Assembly: GCF_047675955.1 (NCBI RefSeq)
Contig: NC_132915.1
Span: 12,023,766 to 12,087,765, forward strand
Reading direction: 5' to 3'
Source of the DNA: Chlorocebus sabaeus
Lineage: Eukaryota; Chordata; Mammalia; Primates; Cercopithecidae
Length of the DNA: 64,000 bases
Below are positions 35,488 through 47,578 of this stretch, piece after piece. The notes under the pieces are model-generated. The model was not told the origin of the DNA and made no database searches. It saw only the letters and a program-made list of their open reading frames with translations. The translations under genes and the position numbers were made by a program. Every line of letters starts with the position of its first letter. Position 1 is the stretch's first letter.

Positions 35488-35790
35488 TTTTTTCTTTTCT
35501 TTTTTTTTGAGATGGAGTCTCACTCTGTTGCCCAAGCTGGAGTGCAGTGGCATGATCTCAGCTCAATGCAACCTCCGCTTCCCAGGTTCGAGTGATTCTC
35601 CTGCCTCAGCATCCCAAGTAGCTGGGATTATAGGTGCACACCACCATGCCTGGCTGCTTTTTGTAGTTTTAGGAGAGATGGGGTTTCACCATGTTGACCA
35701 GGCTGGTCTTGAACTCCTGACCTCAGGTGATCCACCTGCCTTGGCCCCCCGAAGTGCTGGGATTACGGGTGTGAGCCACTGTGCCTGGCC
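35488..35790 (-). mobile_element. Alu, antisense
   Basis: T-rich start, 'gagatggagtctcactctg' to 'ccactgtgcctggcc'. The 121-residue frame at 35507-35872 is this Alu. Confidence 0.92.
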
Positions 35791-36380
35791 TAACAGTTTT
35801 GTTTTTAAAGTCCAAATGGGGAGACATAGTCAGCAAAATATAAAGCACATTTCTGAGAATGAAGATAAATGAGAAAGGACTATCCCCATTAAATATCAAA
35901 GAACATTAGAAGTCTTTGGTAATTAAAATAGTTTGGAAATTATGCATGAGTAATAGATAGACTACTACTATAGTGTAACAGAATAGAAAATCCAAAAACA
36001 AAATGCATGTGGGAATTTAGTATTATTTATTAAAGGTAGCATTTCAGATCAGTGAGGAATAGAGTGGTAACGATCTGGAACAATATAACATTGAATCCTG
36101 ATTTCCTGCATTCCACACCCAAATAAATTCCATATGAAGCAAATATTTAAGCATGGAAAATGGAATAATAATACTAGAGAAAGAGAGAGGAATTTTAAAA
36201 TAATCTTACAACAAAGAAGGCTTTTTTAAGTATGAAAAAATAGAAACGATAAAAGATTGATAGATTCAACTATATTAACAAAAGGATGTAGAAAAAAACA
36301 CCATGGATACTTGGAAAACTGAGGAAAAGTATTTTGGCTTATATAATTTCTTTGACACGTAAAGAACTTCGTCAGTTAAA

Positions 36381-36507
36381 GGCCGGGTGTGGTGGCTCAC
36401 GCCTGTGATGCCAGCACTTTGGGAGGCCGAGACGGGTGGATCACAAGGTCAGGAGATTGAGACCATCCTGACTGGTAAAAACCGCTCTACTAAAACCCCG
36501 TCTCTAC

Positions 36508-36546
<39 letters not shown>

Positions 36547-36703
36547 AGCCGGGCGTGGTGGCGGGCGCCTGTAGTCCCAGTTACTTAGAAGGCCGGGGCA
36601 GGAGAATGGCGTGAACCCGGGAGGTGGAGCTTGCAGTGAGCCGAGATCGGGTCGCTGCACTCCAGCCTGGGCGACAGAGTGAGACTCTGTCTAAAAAAAA
36701 AAA
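36381..36703 (+). mobile_element. Alu, sense, with a 36-base A run in its middle
   Basis: 'ggccgggtgtggtggctcac'; the mid-element A-rich linker has expanded to 36 A (36509-36544). The flanks 36361-36378 and 36703-36720 are an imperfect target duplication starting AAAGAACTTC. Confidence 0.9.
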
Positions 36704-37720
36704 AAGAACTTCTTCATTTAGGAAGGAAAAAAAAACAAAACAAAACCCTCAAAAACCATGTAAAGGCTATGCACAGTTCTCAGAAAAAGAAACACAGATG
36801 TCACTTGAGATTGAGCATTACTTTTAATAAGATAAAACCAAAGTACAATGTTTCAACATTTTCACTTATGAGATCGGTTGTCCAAACTTGGAGAAATAGC
36901 CCCTCCTCTGCATTGCTGATGGGAGTATAAATTATTTCCTAGAGAGCAGCTTGGTAATATCTATTAAAATAAAGGCCCATATTCTTTGAACTTGAAATTG
37001 TAGGCATTTACCTTACTATACAGATGTACTTTACCACGTGTAAATATATATCCTTAGTTAAATTTGAAACTTTTAATAGCAAAATATTAAAAGCAACCTA
37101 AATATTTCATGGGTAGATGACTGGTTACTTAAACAATGGTGATACAGACATATAATGGAATATATCCTGTAGCCCTCAAAAAGAAGCAGCTCTTTATCTA
37201 TTGATATGTAAAATATCAAGGTGCAAAATAGTACCTATAGAGCAATACCATTTGGAGAAATAAACCTGTATGCACATGTATATTTACATGGATTTCTTTT
37301 ATATATGCATATTATCTTTGGCAGAATGCAAAAGAAATTAATAACATGATCGTCTTCTGAGAGGGCAGCTAGGTGATTGAGTAGTCACCAGACATACGTT
37401 GTAGTGCCATTTAAATTTTGATTCATTTACTTTTTATTATCTGTTTGGTAGAAAGATGAGGAATTCAAATGACAGAATGATTCTTCTTGGAGTAATGTCA
37501 ATATTAAGCAAGTAATATAGTAACTAAAAATGATTTGTAAAAATTCTTAAAGGCAGAAGGAAACAGACTGAAATGATGAAAGAATAGTGAAAACCTGAAT
37601 ACATTTGTTCCTAGAGAAATTGGAAAGGTCATTTGTAAAATATGGGTAGTTCCCAGTGGATTCAGAAGTTTGGGAATCAAAAGTTTACAATGTTTTAATA
37701 AAACGAACTATTTATTTCAG

Positions 37721-37784
37721 AACACAAAAGATCTTCAAACTACACTTAATATCTTAAGCATTCTTGTTGAGCTGGTGTCAGCTG
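37721..37784 (+). CDS. AGTPBP1: AGTPBP1 fourth coding exon (residues 76-96)
   Basis: This 64-base exon has acceptor TTTATTTCAG and donor GCTG|GTAAGT, a near-consensus 5' splice site. It encodes NTKDLQTTLNILSILVELVS and the first base of a glycine codon. The regular spacing of leucine, isoleucine and valine fits an armadillo/HEAT-type helix pair, the fold assigned to the CCP1 N-terminal half. The next intron is only 724 bases, the shortest here, so exons four and five form a close pair. Confidence 0.95.
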
Positions 37785-38508
37785 GTAAGTTTTTGTTTCT
37801 TTGGTCTAATTTCTGTTTCTAAACAGTGATCAACAATGTATCATATTCACTTTATTTGGAATTTTCTGATACTCTTATAGAGGCTATTCTGAATATTGGA
37901 ATTTAGAAACTGAAATATCATACTTTGTTGTCGTTGCTTTGTTTTTGGTATCTTTTCAAGTATCCCTCAGACTACCCCATAGCCATGTATTTCACAGCCT
38001 TGAACCTAGAATTTCAGCATGATTTGTGTTTACCCTTTGTGTTCTATTTTCTAAATAAATGAGATTAAACAAAATATGTTGACGGTATTTGTTTGATTTT
38101 ATTGATTGATTGCTTGAGATGGAGTTTTGCTTTTGTCGCCCAGGCTTGACTGCAGTGGTGCGATCTCTGCCCACTGCCACCTCTGCCTCCTGGGTTCAAG
38201 AGATTCTTCTGCTTCAAACTCCCAAGTAGCTGGGATTATACCTGTGCGCCACGATGCCTGGCTAATTTTTGTATTTTTAGCTGAGACGGGGTTTCACCAT
38301 GTTGTCTAGGCTGGTCTTGAACTCCTGACCTCAGGTGAATCCGCCTGCCTTGGCCTACCTAAGTGCTGTGATTACAGGAGTGAGCTACTGTGCCCGGCCG
38401 TATTTGTTTGATTTTAGAAGTCATCAGTTTTAACCATTTCTTGAATGCTAACAAGTTATGATACCTAATATGGGAGGATTTGTTGTTTCAATTTTTTTTT
38501 TTTATTAG
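37785..38508 (+). other. Intron between AGTPBP1 coding exons 4 and 5 (724 bases)
   Basis: The shortest intron of the window. About 300 of its bases are one antisense Alu (38102-38399) with a perfect 17-base target duplication. The rest is unique AT-rich intron ending in a long T tract before the acceptor. Confidence 0.9.
38102..38399 (-). mobile_element. Alu, antisense, with 17-base target duplication
   Basis: GTATTTGTTTGATTTTA at 38085-38101 and again at 38400-38416 brackets the element; body from 'gagatggagttttgc' to 'ctgtgcccggcc'. Confidence 0.93.
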
Positions 38509-38655
38509 GTGGAGGTCGAAGAGTGAGTTTCTTAGTCACCAAAGGTGGTTCTCAAATACTGTTGCAGTTACTTATGAATGCCAGCAAAGAATCTCCCCCA
38601 CATGAGGACTTAATGGTACAGATTCATTCTATTCTTGCAAAGATTGGACCAAAAG
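38509..38655 (+). CDS. AGTPBP1: AGTPBP1 fifth coding exon (residues 97-145)
   Basis: This 147-base exon follows a run of T ending TTTATTAG and is followed by donor AAAG|GTAAGG. It encodes GGGRRVSFLVTKGGSQILLQ and on to an IHSILAKIGPK segment. The glycine-rich turn followed by leucine-rich helices is typical of armadillo-like repeats. Entry and exit phases are the same and the length is divisible by three, so skipping would remove 49 residues without a frameshift. No internal stop or other damage is present. Confidence 0.95.
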
Positions 38656-38749
38656 GTAAGGGATTTCATTTGTATGATTGTTGAATCTAGAACTATTTTT
38701 GTAACATGATTCTCTCACCTCTTACTCAGTTTTTAAAAATGTTATTTTA

Positions 38750-39990
38750 AATTTCTATGGATACATAGTAATTGTACATGTTTATGGGGGTACATGTGAT
38801 ATTTTGATACAAATGTATCTGTAATGATCAAATCTGGGTATATGGGGTATCCATCACCTCAAACATTCATTATTTCTTTGTGTTGGGATCATTCCAAATC
38901 TTCTTTTATAGCTATTTTGAAATATATAGTAAATTATTATTAACTATAGTTGCCCTACTATGTTACCACTGGATGTTATTCCTTCTATTGAAATGTATTT
39001 TTGTATCCATTAACAAACTCGTCTTTATCTCCCGCTCCCCATTACCCTTGGCAGCCTCTGATAACCACTATTCACTCCTTTTATGAGATCAATTTTTTTA
39101 GCTTCCACGTATGAAAGAGAATATTGATATTTATCTTTCTGTGCCTGTCTTGTTTCACTTGCATAATGTCCTCCAGTTTCATCCATGTTGCCGCAAATGA
39201 CAGGATTTCATTCTTTTTTATGGTTGAATAATATTCCATTGTGTAAATAAACCACATTTTCTTTATATATTCATTCATTGATGGACACCTAGGTTGATTC
39301 CATACCTTGGCTTTTGTGAATAGTGCAACAGTAAACATGGGAATGCAGATAGTCTTCAGTATACTTATTTCCTTCCATTTGGATATATACCCAACAGTAG
39401 GATTGCTAGATCATCTGGTAATTCTATTTTCAGTTTTTTGGGGAACCCCCATACTGTTTTCCATAGTGGCTGTACTAACTTAGATTCTTCCAAACAGTGT
39501 ATGAGTGTTTCCCTTGCCCCTTATCCTCACCAGCATTTATTATTTTCTGTCTTCTTGATAACAGCTGTTTTAACTGGGATAAGATGATCTTATGGTTTTG
39601 ATTTGCATTTCCCTAATGATTGGTAATGTTGAGCGTTTTTATCTATACCCATTGCCCATTTATATGTTTTCTTTTGAGAATATTTATTCAGATCTTTTGC
39701 CCGTTTAAAAAATCCTTTCTCTTTTCTTTCTTTTTTGGTGTTATTTGAGCTCCTTATATATTCTGGTTATTAATCTAGTGTCAGATGAGTAGTCTGTATT
39801 TCCTCCCATTCTGTAAGGTATCTCTTCACTTTGTTGATTGTTTCCTTTGCTGTTCAGAAGCTTTTTAGCTTGATGTAATCTCATTTGTCAGTTTTCGCTT
39901 TGGTCACCTATGCTTTCCAGGTCTTACTAAATAAATTTTTACCCAGACTAATGTCCAGAAGCATTTCTCCAATGCTTTCTTATGGAGAGT
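38750..39990 (-). mobile_element. LINE-1 3' end, antisense
   Basis: 'gtccagtttcatccatgttg'-like sequence near 39170 (here 'cctccagtttcatccatgtt'), 'aataatattccattgtgtaa', 'ttgcatttccctaatgattg' and 'tttgctgttcagaagctttt' are hallmark antisense L1 3' sequence. The minus-strand frame at 39081-39338 is L1-derived. Confidence 0.88.
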
Positions 39991-40050
39991 ACTTAATTTT
40001 TAAAATCTAAAATGCTACAGCTTTTTCTTAGATTTAGTAATGAAATGCTC

Positions 40051-40342
40051 TTTTTTTTTTTTTTCACAGAGTCTCATTGTATTGCCAGGCTGGAGTGCAG
40101 TGGTGTGATCTGGGCTCACTGCAACCTCCGCCTCCTGGGTTCAAACGATTCTCCTGCCTCAGCCTCCCGAGTAGCTGAGACTACAGGCGCGTGCCACCAT
40201 GCCCGGCTCATTTTTTGTGTTTTTAGTAGAGACGGGGTTTCACCATGTTGGCCTGGATGGTCTCAAATTCCAGACCTCATGATCCGCCCACCTTGGCCTC
40301 CCAAAGTGCTGGGATTACAGGCGTAAGCCCCCGCACCTGGCC
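40051..40342 (-). mobile_element. Alu, antisense, with 8-base target duplication
   Basis: Poly-T to 'cccgcacctggcc'; GAAATGCT at 40042-40049 and 40343-40350. Confidence 0.92.
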
Positions 40343-40868
40343 GAAATGCTTTTTTATAGTCAACTAGTGACCTGCAAGAACTGAGAATCCAAAATTTATG
40401 AGGAATTCTATTGCATGTGGTAGAAAAAAGAAAAATTTTTGGGCCACAAATGTGTCTTGGAGTGTGTATGTGCCCTCTCAATGTGTTTCTAAAGGATACA
40501 TGCAATATGGGTATTGTTGAGGCCAGAAGGCAGGAGTATGGATGGGAATGTTTTGAAGAACATGGAGGTAAAATATGTCACTGTTTTCTTTAATAGTCAT
40601 ATTTGTGTTGCATAGTGTGAATGCTCAGGAAACTTACAATCTTACTTAAGAAGAGAAAAATAGAAAAATTATGAGACCAGTTATTACATCTGTAAGACAC
40701 GTGAAATATTGAAAAATGCAAATTGAGAAAAATAGGATATAGAACAAAGGAAGAAGTTGATTGAGTTTAGGTTGACTAGGGAAGGCACCCTTTGACTAGA
40801 ACTCAAGTTCAGTTGTCTCTTTGCACAAAGATTAAAGTAATTCCTTAAATTATTAGAATTGTGCCTTT

Positions 40869-41163
40869 GACCGGGTGCAGTGGCTCATGTCTGTAATCCC
40901 AGCACTTTGAGAGGCCGAGGTGGGCGGATCACGAGGTCAGGAGTTTGAGACCAGCCTGGTCAGCATGCTGAAACCCCATCTCTACTAAAAATACAAAAAA
41001 TTATCTGGGCATGGTGGCGCGCACCTGTAGTCCCAGCTACTCAGGAGGCTGAGGCAGGAGAATTGCTTGAACCTGGGAGGTGGAGGTTGCAGTGAGCTGA
41101 GATTGTGCCACCGCACTCCAGCCTGGGTGACAGAGTGAGACTCTGTCTCAAAAATAAAAAAAA
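40869..41163 (+). mobile_element. Alu, sense
   Basis: 'accgggtgcagtggctcatg' to an A-rich tail. Confidence 0.92.
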
Positions 41164-41520
41164 GAGTTTTGCCTTTGCCTGTGGCATACATGTGAGTTTT
41201 AAACTTTGAGTATTTGGCTAAAATGCTTATTGGAAAAAATGAGGATGCATGTGTACATAGTTTGTGTATTTATTAACATACATATTTCTAGCCTGTCTTT
41301 ATGTATTGTATAAGTAATTAGTAGCTTTTATAGGTGTTGTTTTAAAGAAAGGAACCCTGAGGTGACGTTAATTTTCCGGGTGTATTAGAAGCTTTAAGAC
41401 TTAAAGATGTATTTAGTTTATTTAAGGAATATGTTAGCTATCTCTTATTTTTCTTTAGCTCTTGTATTTAAGATCTAAAGACTCCGTTTTGAGATTTTTG
41501 TGGAAAATGAAAATTTAAAA

Positions 41521-41689
41521 AGAAAACCATAATTTGGCAGAAAATTAGTTAAAACCCCCTGATTTATTGATGAGTATTGTTGTGCTTTCTCTTCTAATCA
41601 GAACTAGAAAACCATAATTTGGCAGAAAATTGGTTAAAACCCCCTGATTTTTGATGAGTATTGTTGTGCTTTCTCTTCTAATCAGAACT
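41521..41689. repeat. 85-base tandem duplication
   Basis: 41521-41605 is repeated at 41606-41689 with one substitution and one missing base. The sequence matches no repeat family I know. Confidence 0.95.
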
Positions 41690-41990
41690 AGGTTGTCTTC
41701 TACTTTTCATGAAATTAAGATATTGATTTTTAAAATAGTTCTTTAATATCCATTTTAAGTTTTAGTTCATCTTTATTTTCTTTTATATATTTCTTTAAAT
41801 TTGGGCTATTTCCTTTATGGTTTGCCCTAGTTTCTCATTTTTATGTCATTCAAGGACATTATATGGTAATTTTTTGAGTGTTTTTTCTATTCTTTTTATT
41901 TTTCTAGTGAGGTAAGATAATTTTCCCTCAGGAATATTGAGTTATTTTGATTTAAAATTCTTTGTTTGCTGGTCCTATTTACTTTAAGTC

Positions 41991-42262
41991 TTTTTTTTTT
42001 TTTTTTTTGAGACGGAGTCTTGCTCAGTCACCCGGGCTGGAGTGCAGTGGCGTGATCTTGGCTCACTGCAAGCTCCGCCTCCTGGGTTCACACCATTCTC
42101 CTGCCTCAGCCTCCCGAGTAGCGGCTAATTTTTTTTGTATTTTTAGTACAGACGGGGTTTCACTATGTTTGCCAGGATAGTCTCCATCTCCTGACCTCAT
42201 GATCCGCCCGCCTCGGCCTCCCAAAGTGCTGGGATTACAGGCGTGAGCCACTGCACCCAATC
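41991..42262 (-). mobile_element. Alu, antisense, with internal deletion
   Basis: Poly-T, 'gagacggagtcttgctcagt' to 'actgcacccaa'. About 30 bases between 'cgagtagc' and 'ggctaatttt' are missing. TTAAGTC flanks it on both sides. Confidence 0.9.
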
Positions 42263-42269
42263 TTAAGTC

Positions 42270-42480
42270 TTTTTTAAAATTCATTTTTATTTGTATTTTT
42301 ATGTAGTGAAGGAGTACAAGCGCAGATTTCTTACATGCGTGTACTGTGTAGTGGGGAAGTCTGGGCATTTAATGTACCCATAACCTGAATAGTGAACATT
42401 GTAGCTAACAGGTGATTTTTCAACCTTCACCCCTGACCCACCCTGCCACCGTTTGTATCTCCAATGTCTACTATAAATCT
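42270..42480 (-). mobile_element. Probable LINE-1 3' end, antisense
   Basis: 'tgtagtgaaggagtac', 'aatgtacccataacctgaat' and 'caaccttcacccctgaccca' resemble the antisense 3' end of older primate L1. Confidence 0.45.
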
Positions 42481-43074
42481 TAACATTCTTAAGTTTTTCT
42501 TATTTAAATTTTTTTTTACTGTTTTAATCTCTTCATAAGAATAAAAATTAAGAACATCTTTTCTTCCCTTTCTGTGTTAAGAATTATTTCCCTTTAGAAA
42601 TTTATTTGGTAATGTTTGCCAGATTATTTTCTATGTAAGCTGTTCATTTTTTAAATTAATTTTTATTTTTTTACAAGTCAGAAAGGAATATGGTTCATAT
42701 TAAGTAAGTACTGCTGTAATGGACATTTAGATTTTGTTCCTCTTGACTCTTTGATGGTGTTTTGGGAAATGTGTTGAACTGGACAAATGTATACGTGTAG
42801 TAGAGCAGTTCAGTTTTTTTTTATGACAGTCTAAGTGTTGGGCTACTCTGGCCTCCATCCTCCTGCCCTATCCCCCTGTCTGTTTCTTGGTATGTTCTTT
42901 CCACTAATGTTTTAAAATAAAAGGGATGTTTTATTTTAAAAATAATACAAATAAGGATTATAATTTTATTATTTTCAGGCCAACTTTATATTTCATAATA
43001 TTAATTCACAATGTAAATTTAAAATTTACATCTCTGATTTATAATATCATCGTTTAATTCAAAACTTACATGTG

Positions 43075-43397
43075 GGCCAGGCACAGTGGCTCATGCCTGT
43101 AATCTCAGCACTTTGGAGGCCAAGGCGGGTGGATCACTTGAGGTCAGGAGTTTGAGACCAGCCTAGCCAACGTGACAAAAGCCTGTCTCTACTAAAAAAT
43201 CCAAAAATTAACCTGGTGTGGTGGTGGGTGCCTGTAATCCCAGCTACTCAGGAGGCAGAGGCAGGAGAATTGCTTCAACCTGGGAAGCAGAGGTTGCAGT
43301 GAGCTGAGATGGAGCCACTGCACTCTAGCCTGGATGACAGAACAAGACTTTGTCTCAAAAAAAAAAAAAAAAAAGAAAGAAAGAAAGAAAAGAAAAG
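43075..43397 (+). mobile_element. Alu, sense, with GAAA tail next to coding exon 6
   Basis: 'gggccaggcacagtggctca' to poly-A, then (GAAA)n to 43397, about 33 bases before the exon at 43431. Confidence 0.92.
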
Positions 43398-43426
43398 TTA
43401 TGCGTGAATTGTCTTTTTTTTTTTAA

Positions 43427-43582
<156 letters not shown>

Positions 43583-43741
43583 TAGTTGACTCAGTGTTGT
43601 AAAGTTACACAAAAAGAATTTAAAGTATTGTGATTCTGTAAACCTCTGAAATTTGTGAAAAAGGAAAGAGAAGATTTAATATGGCTCATTTTAACTCTTG
43701 ACTCCAACCACAACAAAAGTGATGTGGGGTAAGGTTAAGTT

Positions 43742-44037
43742 GGGCTGTGCATGGTGACTCATGCCTGTAATCCTAGCACTTTGGGAGGCCAAGGCGGGCG
43801 AATCACCTGAGGTCAGGAGTTCAAGACCAGCATGGCGAAACCCCGTCTCTACTAAAAATACAAAAATTAGCCAGGCACGGTGGTGGGCACCTATAATCCT
43901 GACTATTCGGGAAGCTGAGGTAGGAGAATCGTTTGAACCTGGGAAGCGGAGGTTGCAATGAGTCGAGATTGTGCCATTGCACTCCAGCCTGGGTGACAGA
44001 GCAAGATTCCATTTCAACAACAACAACAACAACAAAA
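43742..44037 (+). mobile_element. Alu, sense, (CAA)n tail
   Basis: 'gggctgtgcatggtgactca' to a CAACAACAA tail. Confidence 0.9.
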
Positions 44038-44866
44038 GAAGAAGATTAAGTTGATAAAACCTTGAACATTCTAACTAATTTCCCCAGTTTATAAAGGATA
44101 GGAGTGAGGAGGATGGGTAGGCAGCCTGTATGTGGAAGAATATGAGGGTATTGGCCACTGGAAAAGCTCCTGTGCCTCTTTGGACTGTCACAGATGAGAG
44201 GAAAGCAGAAAAGGAAGGGATGCAGTAGCATGGTCACCTGGAGCTAATTCTCTTCAGCGATCAGTAGGGAAGTAGTAGAACTGAAAATAACTAGTATGGG
44301 AACCTCTGAGGAAGCTGGAGAGAAGAGGGATCACAGAGAGATAGACTCAGATAAAATGTCTTCCAGAACACACACTCTCACTAACACGAGGTTCCACACC
44401 ATGAGGTGTGGATTTTTTTTCTATTCTCTTATTGCAGAATTGAAGGGGTTAATGAAAGAACCTAAGATTGAATTGCAGAATGTATGTTACTGCAGAATAT
44501 CATTGCAAAATAATGATAGAGTGCTAGATATGTGTGTATATTGCATATATACATATATGTAATATATAAACATACGTAAACTTACGTATATGTCTCTGTG
44601 TGTGTATATCAGTACCTTTAAAATATGGCTAAAGGTGTGCTCTGTGGAAAACAGCTTAGAACACTTAAATAACACTTATGTAATTAAAAAGAACATAAGG
44701 AAATAAATGAATTAGATACCTAACCAATGAAGTTAAGAACAGAGAAATAAACACCGGGAAAGTCAAGAAATGAAATAATAAAGGGAAAATGAAAAATATG
44801 CATTAGAAAATAGAAAAGCAGTTGATTAAAAAAAAAAAACAACTGTATTGGATTAAAAATAAAATA

Positions 44867-45148
44867 GGCTGGTACAGTGGCACATGGCTGTAATCCCAGC
44901 ACTTTGGAAACTAGGCAGAAGGACCACTGAAGGCCAGGAGTTTGCAGCCAGCCCAGGCAACATAGTGAGGTGCCATTTCTACAAAAAATAGGCTGGTTGT
45001 GGTGATGTGTGCCTGCAGTCTCCGCTACTCAGGAGGCTAAGGTGGGAGGATTTCTTGAGCCCAGGAGGTTGAGGCTGCAGTGAGCCAAGACTGCACCACT
45101 GCACTCCAGCTTGGGCAACACAGCAAGATACTATCTCAAAAAAAAAAC
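44867..45148 (+). mobile_element. Old Alu (AluJ type), sense
   Basis: 'ggctggtacagtggcacatg', 'gaggttgaggctgcagtgag' and an A tail; strongly diverged. Confidence 0.85.
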
Positions 45149-45399
45149 AATGCAACAAAAACCCCAAAATGTAAAAAGTAAAACAACTAAACTACCAAAT
45201 ACTCCAGTCAAGGTAAAAGGAATACAGTATAGACATGAAATTAGAAGCAATAATGGAGTAATAAACAGATACGAGAAAATTAAGATCATCCTACGAAATA
45301 GTAGGAGCTACATTTTTGGTGGCATTTTATTGGATTAACCAGTAGAAGGCTAGCAAACGGCTTATCTATAATTTAAAAATTGTTTATTAAACAATTTTC

Positions 45400-45525
45400 T
45401 TTTAGAGACAGGGTCTTACTGTATTTCTCAGACTGGCTTTGAACTCCTGGCCTTAAGCAGTCCTCCTGCTTCAGCCTCCCAAGCAGCTGGGACTATAGGC
45501 ACATGCCACTGTGCCTGGTTCTACA
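45400..45525 (-). mobile_element. Alu monomer, antisense
   Basis: 'agagacagggtcttactgta' to 'ccactgtgcctgg'; single arm. Confidence 0.75.
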
Positions 45526-45639
45526 ATATATTTAATAACATTTGTTCAGAATTAAAAATGTTAAGCACAGTTTTCTGGTTAGGTAATTATTTGCATATTC
45601 CATATTAAACACTGAAATTGTTTCATCTTTTTCCCTGCT

Positions 45640-46250
45640 ACTCTTGCTTTAATTAAAGTCCTCATTACCTGTTACCTAGACTGTAGCCTCCTAATGTGTC
45701 TTTCAAAACCAGCTTCCCCAGAGTTCTTTGAATTCTGACCTGTTTATTTAAAATGCACATCTGATTTGTTGTTCCTTTTGGGTGATTCCACATAGTCAAA
45801 AGAGTTAACAACTTCTAGGGCCCTTCATAATTTGTTTCTCAACTTCTTTTTCCACCTCATCTTCCTATTTGTGTATCTTTGTTTGATACTCTGTGTTTAA
45901 CACTATGTAACTGCTCACATGGTGATGTTCATTGTCTTCGTTCTGTTGTTTGTATCATTCCTGTGTCCAGAGCCACATCTACTGCTTTACCTCAACTCCT
46001 GTCCTAGCTAATGCCTACTCACTTTTAAAGACTGAGCCTAGGCATCGTTTTCTCCAGAAATGTCTGTGTCTCACTCTGAATTAGGAACTTCTCAGTGGTG
46101 TAATCCAAATAGTCTACAATTCTTAATCAATTTTGAAAGTAATTTAGTAATTATTTGTTTCATTCTCTCTGCACTTTGTTCTTTGAGGTCAGAGGCTATT
46201 CTTGTTTTGGAATCCCCGTAACCTGGTGTTCAGTGAGGTTCACTAAGTTT
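45640..46250 (+). repeat. LINE-2 3' end, sense
   Basis: 'actgtagcctcctaatgtgt', 'agggcccttcataatttgt', 'gactgagcctaggcatcg' and 'ctgcactttgttctttgag' follow the L2 order. Confidence 0.6.
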
Positions 46251-46524
46251 ATTAGAGAAGTATGGAGTAACTGAAGAATTTTTTTTATAATTGTTTTTTT
46301 TTTTTGCATATAACTTGTTTCAGAATTTCCCTGCACTTTCCATAACAAAGCAAAAACAAAAAACAGTATTTCTTCATGTGGTTAGCTTAGATGGACTTTA
46401 AGAGTGGCTTGAGTTGACATTTACTATACAATTTGTATATGTTTTTGGCTATGTATCACTAAGTGTACACATTTTTGGTTGTCAAAGCTTAAAATAATTT
46501 CGCATCTCTTTCTCCCTCTCTCAG

Positions 46525-46618
46525 CTGTGAATTCAGTATCCTTAGGGAAAAATGGAGTTGTGGAACTGATGTTTAAAATCATTGGACCATTTAGTAAGAA
46601 GAATTCCAGTCTTATAAA
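46525..46618 (+). CDS. AGTPBP1: AGTPBP1 seventh coding exon (residues 190-220)
   Basis: This 94-base exon lies between a strong pyrimidine tract ending CCTCTCTCAG and donor AAA|GTGAGT. It encodes SVNSVSLGKNGVVELMFKII and on to KKNSSLIK, matching CCP1. The acceptor, 81 bases of upstream intron and the first 37 exon bases are copied almost perfectly 1155 bases downstream at 47599-47716, inside an Alu. This original is the functional exon: it has a donor, the frame is intact and it joins correctly on both sides. Length is not divisible by three. Confidence 0.95.
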
Positions 46619-47578
46619 GTGAGTAAATGTTTTGAATATAAACATAGGCATAGCCTTTGTTACTCTGGGCCTCATTATCTTGATATGTACAATGAGCAGG
46701 TTGAATTAAATTGTCTCCAGGGTTACTTCGTTTCTTAGTTCTTAAATAATGATTTTATCATGATAAAGATTTTCTTTAGTATAAAATTTAATCTTCACAA
46801 ATATATCAAAACTGAACAGTTTTGAATTGATTGAATATAATGTTTATAGTAACTGAGACTGAACATTTCTAGATACGGTAAAAGGAAAAAAGATTATCTA
46901 TAGAGTATTCATTCAGAAACATTTATTGAGTGCCTACTATATTTTTCACCCAATTTTACAATCTTGTAATGACTTCTTCATTCTTATGAATACCTGAACA
47001 ATCTTAAACTGATATATTTCTATTTTGTCAAAATCACATCATTCTTTTTCCCCATCCATAGATGTGTGTGTATATATATACATATGTATGTATGTATGTA
47101 TTTTTATTCATTCCTAGGCCTTTCAGCCTCAGAAAATGAAAGTCATGTCTCATTTATTGGTTACAGTTTAATATTTTCTTAAACCATTTTAGAGTTCTTT
47201 CTTTAAAATTTTTTTTTATTGTGGAATTTTAAAAATATACATAAAATAGAGTTTATATTATATTAAACTAATTATATTGAGTTTATATTAATTACTTATT
47301 GTGTTTAACAATTCTGAGCATTCCACCATTTTTGTTTCATTTATTTCCACTCCACACTTTTGTTTGTTTGTTTTTCCTGGAGTACTTTTAAGAAATCTCA
47401 GGTGTTTTATATGTACATAAATGTGTGTGTATTTCTATAAGCAGATCCTAGATATTTTCTCTTGGATTATTTTCTTTGAATATTATTTATTTTCTAAATA
47501 CCTCAGTATATAATTCTACTAAATAAGGACTTAACAATAAGCAGAATACTACAATCATAGCCAATACAATTATTAATT

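Larger units (their letters stand above)
35380..37470 (+). mobile_element. Old LINE-1, sense, interrupted by two Alus
   Basis: 'tctccctagactgatctgtt' and 'cagagcaatctcaataaaag' (ORF2), 'aatagtttggaaattatgc', then after 36720 'gcattgctgatgggagtata' and 'gacatataatggaatatat' (3' end) are L1 sense order. Many stops. Confidence 0.65.

Noticed and set aside
35507..35872. 121-residue plus-strand open frame
   Set aside because: Entirely an antisense Alu plus short flank.
39081..39338. 85-residue minus-strand frame with a TMEYY motif
   Set aside because: This is the 3' end of a LINE-1, 5'-truncated and without the catalytic regions.
46918..46945. Short MIR/L2-like 'attgagtgcctactat' motif
   Set aside because: Too short to assign a repeat; a similar motif near 53820-53870 was left out for the same reason.
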